Source: Lathyrus oleraceus (lineage: Eukaryota; Streptophyta; Magnoliopsida; Fabales; Fabaceae). Taken from it: a DNA stretch of 64,000 nucleotides. Every line of letters starts with the position of its first letter. Position 1 is the first letter of the stretch. The stretch lies in NCBI RefSeq assembly GCF_024323335.1, contig NC_066584.1, positions 427,204,319-427,268,318 of the forward strand, in the 5' to 3' direction. The notes under the pieces are model-generated. The model saw only the letters and a list, made by a program, of their open reading frames with translations, was not told the origin of the DNA and made no database searches. The position numbers and the translations under genes are program-made. Below, piece by piece: positions 46,832-57,775 of the stretch.

Positions 46832-47426
46832 GGTTCTTCCTTCCGCGTAGAGAAAGTATGAGCCTGACAACCCCAAAGTGTAAGGTTGTATATCCTTCAG
46901 TCTTCCAGTGACTTATGAGATACTGGGGAATCTCCAAATCTACGTATTGCTCCTGGTTCGTAGCTCTTAAGCTACATTGTTGTAGTCTAGACGACTGGAC
47001 GTATTCTTTCATATGAGGGCGGTTTGTAGAGATAAGGTTTCGGATGGATCTGGTAACACTTCTTTGTCTTTTGAAGATGTTGTACGGGCTTAATAGAGGA
47101 GGTATTATTTCAGAAATTTGAGCATCTTCTGGAACATGAGAATACTCAATAAGGTTTTCTATCTTATGAGAATTTGTATTTTTACAGAGTTTAGGAAGCG
47201 AAAAACAAGAAGTAGTAGTAATAGGTTGAGTGTTTGGTTCAGGTGTTTCCATGTTTAAGTGGTTTTCTCCCTTACTCACTCTTTTTACTATATTCACACC
47301 ATATGCACCCCTTCTTCTTAACGAGGCTATGATACCATACAGGCCGGGAGCCTCACATACCATGAAACTTAGTCTCAACTGAATCGTCATCAAACAGCCA
47401 ATCATAGGCATAACACAGACTATCAA
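46832..47426 (-). pseudogene. Endogenous caulimovirid-like remnant: movement-protein-like frame, truncated by E1
   Basis: A 199-codon minus-strand frame. Its last ~40 residues before the E1 insertion (EIPQYLISHWKTEGYTTLHF, then a GRK) resemble the start of the movement-protein domain of plant pararetroviruses (Caulimoviridae), as found in endogenous copies in many plant genomes. The match is from memory and no search was possible. A likely true start is the methionine at 47252 (METPEPN). The E1 LTR cuts the frame at 46832, so the domain core and any capsid, protease and RT genes are absent from this window. An initiator-tRNA-like primer site lies within the frame at 47320-47337. No complete or functional gene is present. 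Confidence 0.6.
47320..47337 (-). promoter_or_regulatory. tRNA-iMet-like primer-binding site of the caulimovirid-like remnant
   Basis: The minus strand reads TGGTATCATAGCCTCGTT, matching the consensus initiator-tRNA-Met site (TGGTATCAGAGCC...) at 12 of the first 13 bases. In Caulimoviridae this site marks genome position 1, shortly upstream of the first ORF, which is the arrangement here. Copia elements use the same tRNA, so it is not decisive alone. Confidence 0.5.
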
Positions 47427-47634
47427 TTAAAACTGATATTCGATAATAGTGAGAACCGTAGTTTATATTCAGCCATAAAAAATTAGTAGTATAAAGAATA
47501 TTTTATCCATGGTAATTCTCACTAGATTCACGGATTAATCTTTGTAATTTTTTTTAAATAATGGTTGAAATTTATCATTTAAAAAAGAACAAATGAGATG
47601 TTGCAGATTCAAACTTGTATCTTTACACCGTAAA
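47427..47634. other. Unassigned A/T-rich DNA
   Basis: No reading frame, repeat or motif recognised between the caulimovirid-like frame and the MITE. Confidence 0.5.
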
Positions 47635-47643
47635 TTTAAAAAT

Positions 47644-47829
47644 GGGTAATGCTAACTTGTGTCCTAGGGGCACAAGATAAGACATTCCAACTTATAAAAA
47701 ATTTGTACTGGAAAAAGCAATTAAAAATTTAATTTTATATTTTTATTAAAATCAATACATAATTTCCAACCAAACATTACTTTTTTTAGTTATTAACTTG
47801 TGCCCTAAAGGCACAAGTTAGCATTACCC
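47644..47829. mobile_element. MITE with 18-bp perfect TIRs and 9-bp TSD (Mutator-type)
   Basis: Ends GGGTAATGCTAACTTGTG and its exact reverse complement. Flanked by TTTAAAAAT on both sides (47635-47643 and 47830-47838), a 9-bp duplication typical of Mutator superfamily elements. Each end carries an internal palindrome (CTTGTG-CC-TA-GG-CACAAG). Only 186 bp, no coding capacity. Confidence 0.88.
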
Positions 47830-48443
47830 TTTAAAAATTAATTGGGTTAATAATTTTCCCATGAATTTAGAAAAACTAGATAAAATTCACTTAATAAAGA
47901 TTCTCTCTTGCAATTTTAAGATTTTTCTATTTTGACCTTTCGATAAATTTGGTCTAACAAAATCATTGATGTCACAAAACATTGTATCACTTTTTTTTTT
48001 GCCTTAAATCTTCTTTTGGTGCGTTTTAAATAATTCGTCCCCCTGTTATAAAATCTGTAATTTTGGTCATTTAAATTTGATTGCGTTTGGATTTGTATGA
48101 TCCTCATCCAATTTTGATTATGTGTCAATTCATTAATGATGTGACAAATATCATTTGGATACATGTCAGTATTTTCAAATATTTTAATTTTCACCTCGAT
48201 ATTTTAATGTAGAAAATATTAAAAAACATTTTAGAAATTGAAAAAACAAATTATAAATTACTGAAATAGGAAATAAATTCATCCTCTCGTGTGCCCAGAT
48301 TTCTGCAACCTTTCATTCATCGTTTTTCTACAACCTCAGATTTCCTTCATCTCCTTCATCGTTTACCCGCAAAAACGTTTATCTTCATCGTGTGCCCAGT
48401 TCTCCGTTTTTGTTGATGATGTCGCAATAATCCGGTTTCAGCC

Positions 48444-48839
48444 ATGGAAGTAGATATTTAAGTCGTTCTAGGTATGTATGCAGGTGTGGTTTGGATGCTC
48501 CATTGATGACAGCATGGACAGATGCTAACCCAAGTTGTCGTTTCTATGGACGTGAGATGTATAAGGATCTCGATTGAGGTTTACAGATTCAATGTTAATG
48601 GTCTGGTATGTTGATATTTACAACTTCATCTCCAATGATGCTTACATTTTCAAGGTTTCAAGAAATGCAGTCACTTTGTTTGGTTGGATGAGGAGATGAA
48701 TCCTAGGGAAAAAGAGTTAATCTTTACATTATTAAAGAACATAAATGAAGAGAAGGCGACCGTTAAATCTTACAAAGCAAAAGAGGAAAAATTGAAGATG
48801 AAAGTGAAAATGTTGAAGAAACAATTAAAGATTAATTAG
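48444..48839 (+). pseudogene. GRF-type zinc-finger protein gene inside the MULE (two exons, decayed)
   Basis: Exon 1 (to about 48540) encodes CRCGLDAPLMTAWTDANP followed by CRFYGREMYK, the first half of a GRF zinc finger (CxCG...NPxxRFY). The Cys normally following RFYG appears replaced by Arg. Exon 2 (about 48655-48839, after AAG before GTTTC) encodes FKKCSHFVWLDEEMNPREKE, the second half, then a Lys/Glu-rich coiled coil ending KKQLKIN and TAG. The ATG at 48444 is out of frame with CRCG, implying an indel. GRF fingers bind nucleic acid. No mudrB-like function is known for this family; its presence inside the TIRs suggests capture or co-option. Confidence 0.7.
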
Positions 48840-49399
48840 ATGTTATTGTTTGTTATGTTGTTTTCATTTGTTGGGACAACATTGATGAAATAGGTTGTAG
48901 GTTATGTTATTATGTTGTCTGATATAATATTGTAATAGAATTTGAATGAAAATAATGATTATGTTCTAATGTGGTCTGATACAATGGTTATGTTGTTATG
49001 TTATTATGAGGATATGCATGTTATAAAATACTGATAATGTTGTCTGATATAATGTTATGTCATGTTATAATGTTTTAAAGTACTGAGGATAATGTTATAA
49101 AATAATGATTATGTTGTCTGATATATTGAAATTACTGTCAAAATGAACGTTAATATAATCAATATACATAACTAATATAATTTGAACTCAAAATACTATC
49201 AAAATGAATATTAATATACAACCAATATACTTAACATTGACCTTGTTTGAACATTAATACATGAACATCCAAAATAAAACCCAAGACAATACTTGAGTCA
49301 AAATGAAACTACTTAAGTCATAAACTAGTTAAGTCATAAACTAATTCAGTCATACAATACAACCAAAATAAGTCATAAACTACTTAAGTCTTAATGAAA
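48840..49399. other. MULE internal spacer with degenerate ATGTTGTCTGATATAAT repeats
   Basis: Between the convergent genes. The motif GTTGTCTGATATAAT or close variants occurs near 48915, 48972, 49032 and 49111. It is A/T-rich and probably the shared 3' UTR region. No gene. Confidence 0.6.
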
Positions 49400-51154
49400 C
49401 TATTTTTGAGTAGGTTGAGGAGCTTGTGAACTTTGTGCAATTTCTATTTTCTTCTCTTTGGACTTTTTTGTTCCCTTTCCACCTTTCACTTTCTTAATCT
49501 TCTTTGACTTATTACCACCCTTTAGAATTGCGCTGTCAGCAACGACTTTGCCTTTACACCTCTTCTTATTATGTCCTATAGCACCACATTTTGCATATGT
49601 GACAGTTGAAAACCTCCTTGGTAGTATGTGGGGATTTCTATGTTCATCATTCATCTTGTTCCTCTATTTTTTTGGCCTGCTTATGGCTCTCCTCATTGCT
49701 GGTGGTGCCATTGTATTCGGATCATCTACAGGCCACAATTGTGGTCCATTGGCTGGATACATAATGTTTGAGTAAGTGTCCATAAATGTAGATTTCCTAA
49801 ACAAAACATAACAAATATCCATAAACAAAACAGACCAAGTATAGAAAAACAAAATAGAACAGGTATACATAAACAAAACAGACCTATACCATGCAGTAAC
49901 ATAATCCTCAAGTTGTCTATTGATGTTCCATATGCAGGCAATTACATGATAGAAAGGTATACCAGACAAGTCCCACTTTCTGCATGAGCAAGCTTCCTTT
50001 TTCAGGTCAACACAATAAGTTTCAATGCAATTGGTGACACCAAATATTGACAGGTCATCATCACCATGTCATGTGGGACTTCATCCTTGTGCTTGCTTCT
50101 TATTCTTCTCAATAACCAACTGAATTCTAGGACATATGGATCTAGTGTAGCCATGTAACAACTCCTTCTGACTTGTCATTCTCTTAGTGATGTAATGCTT
50201 GATGCTTTCTAATAGAGTGATAATAGGCTTCTCCCTATGTTCCAATATTGCCCTATTAAATGCTTCACACATGTTGTTCACTTATAAGTCACACTTTAAA
50301 TATGTTCTGAAGTGTGATCTACTCCAATGGAAAGCAAGGACATCTAACATATCTTTCCATGCATCCTATTTCATTGTATTCATCCTCAGCATTTGCCTTT
50401 TCCCATGTTGGAATTGTTGTTTCCCTAGCAGCTGCCCACAACACTTCCTTTAATTCCAATCCAGGGTGTTTCTTCTTCCAATTTCCATATAAATGCTTCA
50501 CACATAATCTGGACTCCACATTTGCACTAATGCCTCAAACATCTGGAACTAGTCCCTGTCACATGCAGAATATGGATAATATGTAAACATCTAAATGCAT
50601 AATATGAACAACTGGAACAATCATCAATAATTTGAGGAATCCCCACACTATGCTCCACATACACGTCTATTACATCATAGCCTACAACATCTTTTGAAAA
50701 CTGCAGTACATCCTGATCATTGTTCAAGGGTCTAAGACCACGAGAAAAGTTATATGCAGGGTACCAATACCACAAGCACTTTATATTTACATAACTCTCA
50801 CTCTTAATCATATCCTCTAACTCCATGTAACACATATAATCAACATCCCAACTCTAGTTCATCCCAGTAACTTCCCCATTTATATACCACTTTACAGGTG
50901 TCTCAACTAATTTATCCCTATGATGTATTCTCAACCTAATCTTATTACTCTTAGTAGGCCTGGAAAAAAATTGACAAAAATTGAATCAAACAAACATAAA
51001 CTAACACCAGGGACCACAAGGACCACAACAATACTTTAGCAATACTAAACTAAGGGGACCACGAGGACAAAAATACATACCTTACACAGTATTTGACCCT
51101 CTCCTTTTGACTTCTAGACTTCTTCATCTTCGTAACGAATTGCACGAATTTCAT
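49400..51154 (-). pseudogene. MULE transposase (MURA-like), decayed: PB1-like N-terminus, partial core, SWIM and CCHC regions
   Basis: Exon 1 starts at 51154 (MKFVQFVTKMKKSRSQKE) and ends at 51081; a GT-AG intron covers 50960-51080. Exon 2 has a PB1-like domain (ETPVKWYINGEV, KCLWYWYPAYNFSRGLRPLN) with an in-frame TAG at 50854-50856. It then jumps to VKHLYGNWKKKHPGLELKE, the segment after the first two catalytic Asp residues, so most of the DDE core is deleted. Further on are NNMCEAFNRAILEHREKPII, a SWIM-like stretch (RKWDLSGIP then FYH, the Cys lost) and a CCHC knuckle (CGAIGHNKKRC). A second intron lies at 49797-49883 between AWYR and KSTF. It cannot encode an active transposase. Confidence 0.82.
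49797..49883 (-). other. Intron of the MULE transposase relic with internal short repeats
   Basis: GT-AG ends in the minus orientation join AWYR to KSTFMDTYS, the uninterrupted order seen in related MULE proteins. Inside, GTCTGTTTTGTTTATG and relatives recur three times in 87 nt, suggesting local slippage expansion. Confidence 0.6.
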
Positions 51155-51562
51155 GATGTATACAAAACACACACAAGAAACGATGGAGATGATTGGGATA
51201 TTAGGGGTTGCTAAAAGGGGATTACAATTTCAATTTTTGAAGAACAAACAAAGGCAATGAACGAGGATGAATTTATTTCCTATTTCAGTAATTTATAATT
51301 TCTTTTTTCAATTTCCAAAATATATTTTAATATTCTCTACATTAAAATATCCAGGTAGGAATTAAAATATTTGAAAATGTTGACATGTGTCCAAATAGTA
51401 TCTGTCACGTCATTAATGAATTGACACATAATCAAAATTGGATAGGGAATCATGCAAATCCAAACACAATCAAATTTAAAGGACCAAAATCGCAGGTTTT
51501 GTAATAGGAGGACCAATTGTTTAAAACGCCCAAACTAGGGGAACCTAAAGTGCATTTAAGTC

Positions 51563-51849
51563 TTATTTTCTTTATCTATATTATTGTCACATGATATATT
51601 TATAATTTTAAAAAATCTATTTAATAAATTTATTGGCATTAAATTACTTTTGTTTTATTTTATCAAAATCAAATGTTTAAACTTGCATATCCCATAACAA
51701 TTGCATTAACGTGACAAAAAACCTCAAAAGCCATCGTCCTTCTCCTGTGTATGAACCTCCATTGTTTAGCTTTAGAATTTATATTGATCATACAATTCGA
51801 TTATCATTGTCCTCTCCTACTGCAAATCTCCAGGAACATTCGTCTCATA
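51563..51849. other. Unassigned DNA between MULE and GRF relic
   Basis: A/T-rich; the segment from about 51720 could be promoter and 5' UTR of the relic that follows. No gene seen. Confidence 0.45.
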
Positions 51850-52197
51850 ATGATTGGAAGCTTTAATTCAAGTGTAAGCAATTCAAGTGGGAGAAAAGCT
51901 TCATCTTGTGGACACGAGTTACCCATGAATATTCATGTTTCAAAATCTGGCACGACTCTACGAAGACGTTATTAAAAATGCAAGTTCTAAGGGATTGTTC
52001 AGTTTATTTATCACTTTAATTTCTTCCCAATTTTAATTTCTTTTCAATTCTAATTTTTTCAGAAAGATGACGATTGCTAAATGTTTCACTGGGATGATGA
52101 ATTGTTTTTTGAAAAACAAGTTGAATATGCAACATTTGAATCAAGGTCGGACATTGGGTGTTACAATTGTGAAAAAATAAAATGGAATTTGAAGTAA
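51850..52197 (+). pseudogene. Second GRF-type zinc-finger relic, outside the MULE
   Basis: Starts MIGSFNSSVSNSSGRKASSC, a Ser-rich leader followed by CGHELPMNIHVSKSGTTLRRRY and, past a TAA, KC, matching the first half of a GRF finger. After a probable intron (acceptor TTTTTTCAG about 52061) comes KDDDC, a second TAA, then FHWDDELFFEKQVEY, the second half. Two nonsense codons and loss of the leading Cys mark it as dead. It differs enough from the GRF gene inside the MULE to be a separate family member. Confidence 0.55.
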
Positions 52198-52281
52198 CTC
52201 ATAGTAGAATTTGGACATGTGTTTGGAAAAGCATTGAGCAACAAGAAGATAGAGAAACTCATGAAGATGGCTGCAAATTAT

Positions 52282-53790
52282 TAGTGGAGAATATGAGGGT
52301 AAATGATCTAGAAGGGGGTTTAATAGACCAATCCACTTAAATCAATTTCAAAAACACTTCCTTTCACAAAATAAGAGCTTAACTAAAAGGTGCACAAATA
52401 GCATGCGATAGAAAAATATAGTGAATGGTTTGAAAATTATATGTTTCAATGCCTATAAAAACTGCATTAGACAATATAAAATCAACACAACAGATAAATG
52501 AAGTTGATTTGATAATCAATGATCATAACTTCATAGTATGGTTATAGAAATGTGGTATGTGGTAAGAGTGTGCATAGCTCACTTTGAGGTCTTAAAGTGT
52601 GTAACATGACTTGAATTAAGGTAGAATAAATTTTGGAAATAGACTAAGTTCTTGGAGTTAGGCACTAACTTCTTTCATTAAACCATTATTTTTTTCATTT
52701 CTATTAACTCAATAGTGTGCATAGCTCAAAATTGATCTGAAGCAAAGGTTAATCAACCCAAAATTAAAGGTCTTTACAATTATAATTAGGGGATAGAATA
52801 ATTAATGAACTAGATGCATCACCAACCTAAACTTATATGATAAAATAATATAAGAAATATTAAAATGTAGATAAAATGATATTTTAAAAGATAAAATAAT
52901 TTACAACATGTGATATTAAGCGGAAACATAAAAGAGGTACGAGAAGAAAAATGTACATCACATTTATAGTGGTTCAACTCATTTCCCCTCGCTAGAGCTT
53001 AATCCATTCTTCAATGGTTTGACCATTGAAAATTGTAAGGTCTTCCACTATTTGAAAAGTTAATATTCAAGTATTTTTAGTACAACAGATAACCAACAAT
53101 TTGAATACTATAAGCCAACAGACTTAGCCAACACAAATCTAAATCTTATTTACCTTCTATTGAAGCATAATACTCAAATTGCAAATCTTTCAAGATCTTC
53201 AATCATATTGATCCAACAATCTTTCTATATACAAAAATCCTGCCCCAAGCTCATGTTTTGTAGGGACTTTACTCAGCCCTACCGGTTCCTTGTCTCCGTG
53301 TTTATTCTACTTAAGAAAGATTGAAGAAATCCTAACTTAATTTTGAGGCGACCTTTACTCAGACCTACCGAAGTCTATCATGGAGTGTATGGAAACTCTT
53401 CTTTTCCTATATATTCACAATCGGATACCATAGACAAAAATGAACTTTTTTTTCTAATACACACAATGAAACTTCACAAAATAAACATGAGCTTCTCTAA
53501 TGTACCTTGGATCTACCACTCAAACTTAATCTTAAATTTTGAGCTCCACAACAATGGTTTCTTGGTTCAAGATTTAAGATAATGCATGTTATCTAAAGAA
53601 TCTCACAAAACACGTCTTAGATCTCATAATATCAACATTTTAGGATTTTTTCACAAGGATGAATCAAGGACGAAGAGTGTTTGTAAAAGGAAAACTCACG
53701 TTGGTTTTTCTCAAGCTTCATGAAAATATGGGTTTGATCTCACTGGATCTCTTTCTAGAAGAATATCATTATGAGACCTTTTTTTGTTTG
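52282..53790. repeat. Dispersed repeat copy R1, left part (interrupted by the Copia element)
   Basis: Aligns with R2 at 60842 onward: GGAGAATATGAGGGTAAATG, TTTCACAAAATAAGAGCTTAA, CCCTCGCTAGAGCTTAA, CTTCAATGGTTTGACCATTG, CCAACACAAATCTAAATCTT and CTACCACTCAAA appear in the same order. Lacks the TRIM and MITE present in R2, so it preserves both empty sites. No coding region; element class unknown. Confidence 0.75.
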
Positions 53791-53946
53791 TGTTGTAAAA
53801 TATTTTACTGATATATTAAAAAGTGATTCTTACATGTTACATCTACATGCTTTAAATAAGAGAGAATAGAAAACCTAATGGGCTTTGACTAATGGGCCTC
53901 ATTACTAATAGAAATAATTATTATTTACAATCTAATATTTACAACA
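53791..53946 (-). repeat. Copia 3' LTR (156 bp)
   Basis: Ends TGTTGTAAA and TTTACAACA, an 8-9-bp terminal inverted repeat. The adjoining CACTCCCCCTCAAG is the polypurine tract read on the plus strand. Confidence 0.95.
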
Positions 53947-53953
53947 CTCCCCC

Positions 53954-56900
53954 TCAAGCTGGTGAATGGATATCTATCATTCCCAGCTTGCAAGTAAGTT
54001 GCCTGAATCTTTCTGTTGGTAAGCCTTTTGTTAACACATCTGCCAGCTGATGCCCGGAAGGAACGTAAGATGTAGTTATCAGTCCACTATCTAACTTCTC
54101 TTTGATAAAATGTCGGTCAATCTCAATGTGTTTAGTCCTGTCATGCTGAACAGGATTATGAGCAATACTAATAGTCGATTTATTGTCACAAAACAATGTC
54201 ATAGGACCTTCACATTGTATCTTCAAGTCTTCTAGAATTTATTTCATCCACAATAGCTCACAAATTCCTAGTGCCATAGCTCTAAATTCTGCCTCGGCGC
54301 TTGATCGAGCAACTACACTTTGCTTCTTACTCTTCCAAGCTACAAGGTTACCACACAGAAAAGTACAATAGCCTGACGTAGATCTTCTGTCACTCACTGA
54401 TCCGGCATAATCCGCATCAGTGTAAGTCTCCATAGTTAGATTTCCACCTCTTTTAAACAAAAGTCCTCTCCCTGGAGTTGCTTTAAGATATCGTAGAACG
54501 CGGTCTACAGCCTGCAAATGTCTCACCCTCGGATCATGCATGAATTGGCTCACCACACTGACTGCATATGCCAAATCTGGTCTAGTGTGTGCCAAGTAAA
54601 TCAATTTTCCCACTAATCTCTGATATTGACCCTTGTCAACTTTGTCACTTTCCTCCTCAAAGCTTATCCTGTGATTTTGTTCAATGGGAACACTTGCAGG
54701 TTTGCATCCAAGTTTGCCAGTTTCCTGCAAAAGATCAAGCACATACTTCCTTTGAGAAATAAAGATGCCTTGCTTTGAGTAGGCTACCTCAATTCCCAAG
54801 AAATACTTGAGTTGCCCAAGGTCTTTCATCTCAAACTCTGCTGATAATTTCTCTTTGAGGAAATGTCTCTCAATCAAATCATCTCCTGTAACAATAATAT
54901 CATCAACATAAACAAGAAGTACAGTCAGTTTTCCTCCTTGTGAATGTTTAAAAAATAAAGTGTGGTCTCCTTGACTTTGCTTATAGCCCAAACACATCAT
55001 TGCCTTTGTGAATCTTCCAAACCATGCCCGAGGGGACTGCTTTAGTCCATATAAGGCTTTCTTCAATTTACACACCTTGTTAGCTCCATTTGTTATGCCA
55101 ACACCTGGTGGAATCTCCATATACACTTCTTCCTTTAAGTCTCCATGCAAGAACGCATTTTTAACATCAAACTGTTGCAATTCCCATCCACATGAAGCAG
55201 CAAGAGATAGTAAAATTCGAACAGTATTCATCTTTGCCACTGGGGCAAATGTCTCCTCATAATCAATACCATACGTCTGAGTATAACCTTTTGCCACTAG
55301 TCTTGCTTTGTACCGATCAAGTGTACCATCAGATTTGTACTTTACAGTATAGATCCATCTGCATCCAACTGGACTTTTGTCTCTTTTCCTTTCAATAATC
55401 TCCCAAGTACCATTTTTTTCAAGTGCTCTCATTTCCTCATCCATAGCTTGGACCCAATTTCTATTTTGCAATGCTTCTTCAACAGATGATGGGATTTTCA
55501 CAGAATCAACAGCTGCAATAAAACTTTGATATTGTGTGGAAAGATGTTTAGTGGAGACATATTGAGAGATAGGGTGTCGATATAGGGAGGGACAAGATCT
55601 TTTATCCTTCCTCAAAGCAATGGGTAAATCAACAGGATTAGTGTCACAAGTATCAGAAATGGCACAATCATCACTAGAGGAATCATTTTCAGTACTTACC
55701 TCCGGTTCAGGCGATTGAATTTGTTTCTGGAGAAGGTCAGGTTTACTTCTTCTCTGATACACTAGAGTTGGTGCTGGAGGTGCTGATTCCTGTAAAACAG
55801 AAGGCCTTGAAGGACCAGGAACACTTACTGGCTCAGATTCAGGTGTTGAACTAGGACTCAAACTCAAACTAGGTGACAACTCGGGTTCAAGAGAGGGAAC
55901 ACTGATAGGTGTTCTAGGGAGGCTAGGACCAAGGATCAGAAACTCGGACTCAGACTCAGACTCTGACTCTAAGTCACTTATGTTCTCCCCCTGAGACTGA
56001 GAACGAGTGAAATATGACACATTTTCATGAAAGGTGACATCTTTGGAGACAAAGAATTTTCGACTCGGAGGATGATAACATTTGTACCCTCTTTTGTTGG
56101 GTGTATAACCCAGAAAGATACATCTGACAGCACGGGGATCCAATTTGTTGCGATATTGTTTGTGAACATGAACAAAAGCAACACAACCAAAAATGCGAGA
56201 CTCAAGAGTGTGTAAGATAGGAACAGATGGAAAACGTGAAAGCATAAATTGGGCAGGACTTTTATTACCTAACACTCGAGATGGGACCCGGTTAATCAGA
56301 TAGGCAGCAGTAAGAATTGCCTCACCCCAATAAGAGGTAGGAACAGACATTTGAAAAAGGAGAGATCTAGCAACTTCAAGTAAATGACGATTTTTTCTTT
56401 CTGCGACACCGTTTTGTTGTGGGGTGTCAACACATGTGAATTCATGGAGAATGCCATGTTTACTAGTGAAGTTGGAAAAGGTATGATTGACATATTCTTT
56501 ACCATTGTCAGAACGAATTCTTTTTATGCCTTTCCCAAATTGCGTTTGTACCATATTATAAAATTGGATAAATATTTGTGGTACTTCGGATTTAGTATTC
56601 ATCAAGAATATCCAAGTTACCCGAGTACAATCATCAATAAATGAGACAAACCATTTTGCACCAAAAATATTAGAGGTAGGGGCAGGTCCCCAAACATCAG
56701 AATGAATCAAATCAAAAGGTTCATCACTTTTATTAAAACTGGAAGGAAAAGATACACGATTGTGTTTTGCCAACTGACAAACATCACACTTAAAAGACTC
56801 AACAGAATGGTGTAAGAACAACGACGGAAACATAGACTTAATTATATAAAATGGAGGATGACCGAGACGCTTGTGCTGAAGCCAAATTTGTGAGGCTGAA

Positions 56901-57400
56901 GAGGAAGACTGAGACTGGAAACAGGAGGACAACACCTTTGGATGGTCATCAGAGAAGTAGTATAACCTTTCCTTTTCCTTAGCAATTCCAATCGTCTGCC
57001 CCGTGGTAAGGTCCTGAAAAACACAATGGGACATAGAAAAAATTACTTTACAATTCAGATCACGGGTAAGCTTATGGATGGAAATTAAATTGTGGGAAAG
57101 TGTGGGAACATGAAGCACAGATTGCAACTGGAATGGAGGTTGCAAGTCAATATTTCCAGTGCCAACAACACAAGCATGAGAGCCATCAGCAACAGTGATA
57201 TAAGGAATACTCGAAGGTGTGGTATAAGAGCATAATAATGTGGAATCAAATGTCATATGATTAGTAACACCAGAGTCAAGAATCCATACATTCTTAGGAA
57301 TATTACCACAAACAGTAAGAGATCGGGAACACAAACTCTTACCAGTAACTGCTAGAGACCCAGAACCAGGAGGTGGTTGATCGTTAATAATCTCAGCCAT
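53954..57400 (-). pseudogene. Copia polyprotein with gag deleted: protease, integrase, RT, RNase H, one nonsense codon
   Basis: Begins MAEIINDQPPPGSGS, probably the original Gag start, but reaches the protease site (WILDSGVTNHMT) after only ~40 residues; the whole Gag nucleocapsid is gone. Then GAG-pre-integrase/zinc finger (HKRLGH, CDVCQLAKH), integrase D,D-E (IHSDVWGP, IRSDNGKEY, NGVAERKNRHLLE), a Ser/Glu/Pro linker, RT (DVKNAFLHGDLKEE, YVDDIIVTGDD) and RNase H (TDADYAGS, SSAEAEF). TAA at 54239-54241 interrupts RNase H after LLWMK; the frame continues (CDNKSTISIAHNPVQHDRTKHIEID, HQLADVLTKGL) to 53954. It cannot supply its own Gag, so any movement must have relied on a partner. Confidence 0.93.
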
Positions 57401-57619
57401 TGAAAGGACAATCGAGAGAAAACAAACCAAGAAACAGGATGTGTTAGGGTTTCAAAGATGAGTGAACAAAAACAAGAAGCACGATGTGCTACAACACAAA
57501 ACAACAATGACCCAAACACCCAAAAACAACAACAAACTGCAGTAAAAAAAAACTCCGCTACAAGGCGGCTAGGGTTTAGGCGGAAGCGAATCCCCCAAAA
57601 TCGGGAGCTCTTGATACCA

Positions 57620-57775
57620 TGTTGTAAAATATTTTACTGATATATTAAAAAGTGATTCTTACATGTTACATCTACATGCTTTAAATAAGAGAGAATAGAA
57701 AACCTAATGGGCTTTGACTAATGGGCCTCATTACTAATAGAAATAATTATTATTTACAATCTAATATTTACAACA
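57620..57775 (-). repeat. Copia 5' LTR (156 bp)
   Basis: No difference from the other LTR found on reading base by base. Followed (minus orientation) by ATGGTATCAAGAGCTCCC, an initiator-tRNA-Met-type primer site. Confidence 0.95.

Larger units (their letters stand above)
48001..51562. mobile_element. Mutator-like element (MULE) with ~290-bp TIRs, carrying transposase relic and GRF zinc-finger gene
   Basis: The left end (48001-48286) and right end (51263-51562) are inverted copies of each other: for example GGAAATAAATTCATCCTC at the inner left edge versus GAGGATGAATTTATTTCC at the inner right edge, and GCGTTTTAAA versus TTTAAAACGC near the outer ends. TIRs diverge visibly, so the element is not recent. 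The 9-bp target duplication is not clear because the left flank is a T-tract. Internal genes converge: transposase on minus, GRF gene on plus. Confidence 0.85.
53791..57775 (-). mobile_element. Young Ty1-copia retrotransposon lacking gag, 156-bp LTRs, TSD GTTTG
   Basis: LTRs at 53791-53946 and 57620-57775 are identical by eye. Flanks are GTTTG on both sides (53786-53790, 57776-57780). In the minus orientation the primer site reads TGGTATCAAGAGC after the 5' LTR (57607-57619) and the polypurine tract TTGAGGGGGAG precedes the 3' LTR. Total 3,985 bp, about a kilobase shorter than expected because gag is missing. Confidence 0.95.
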
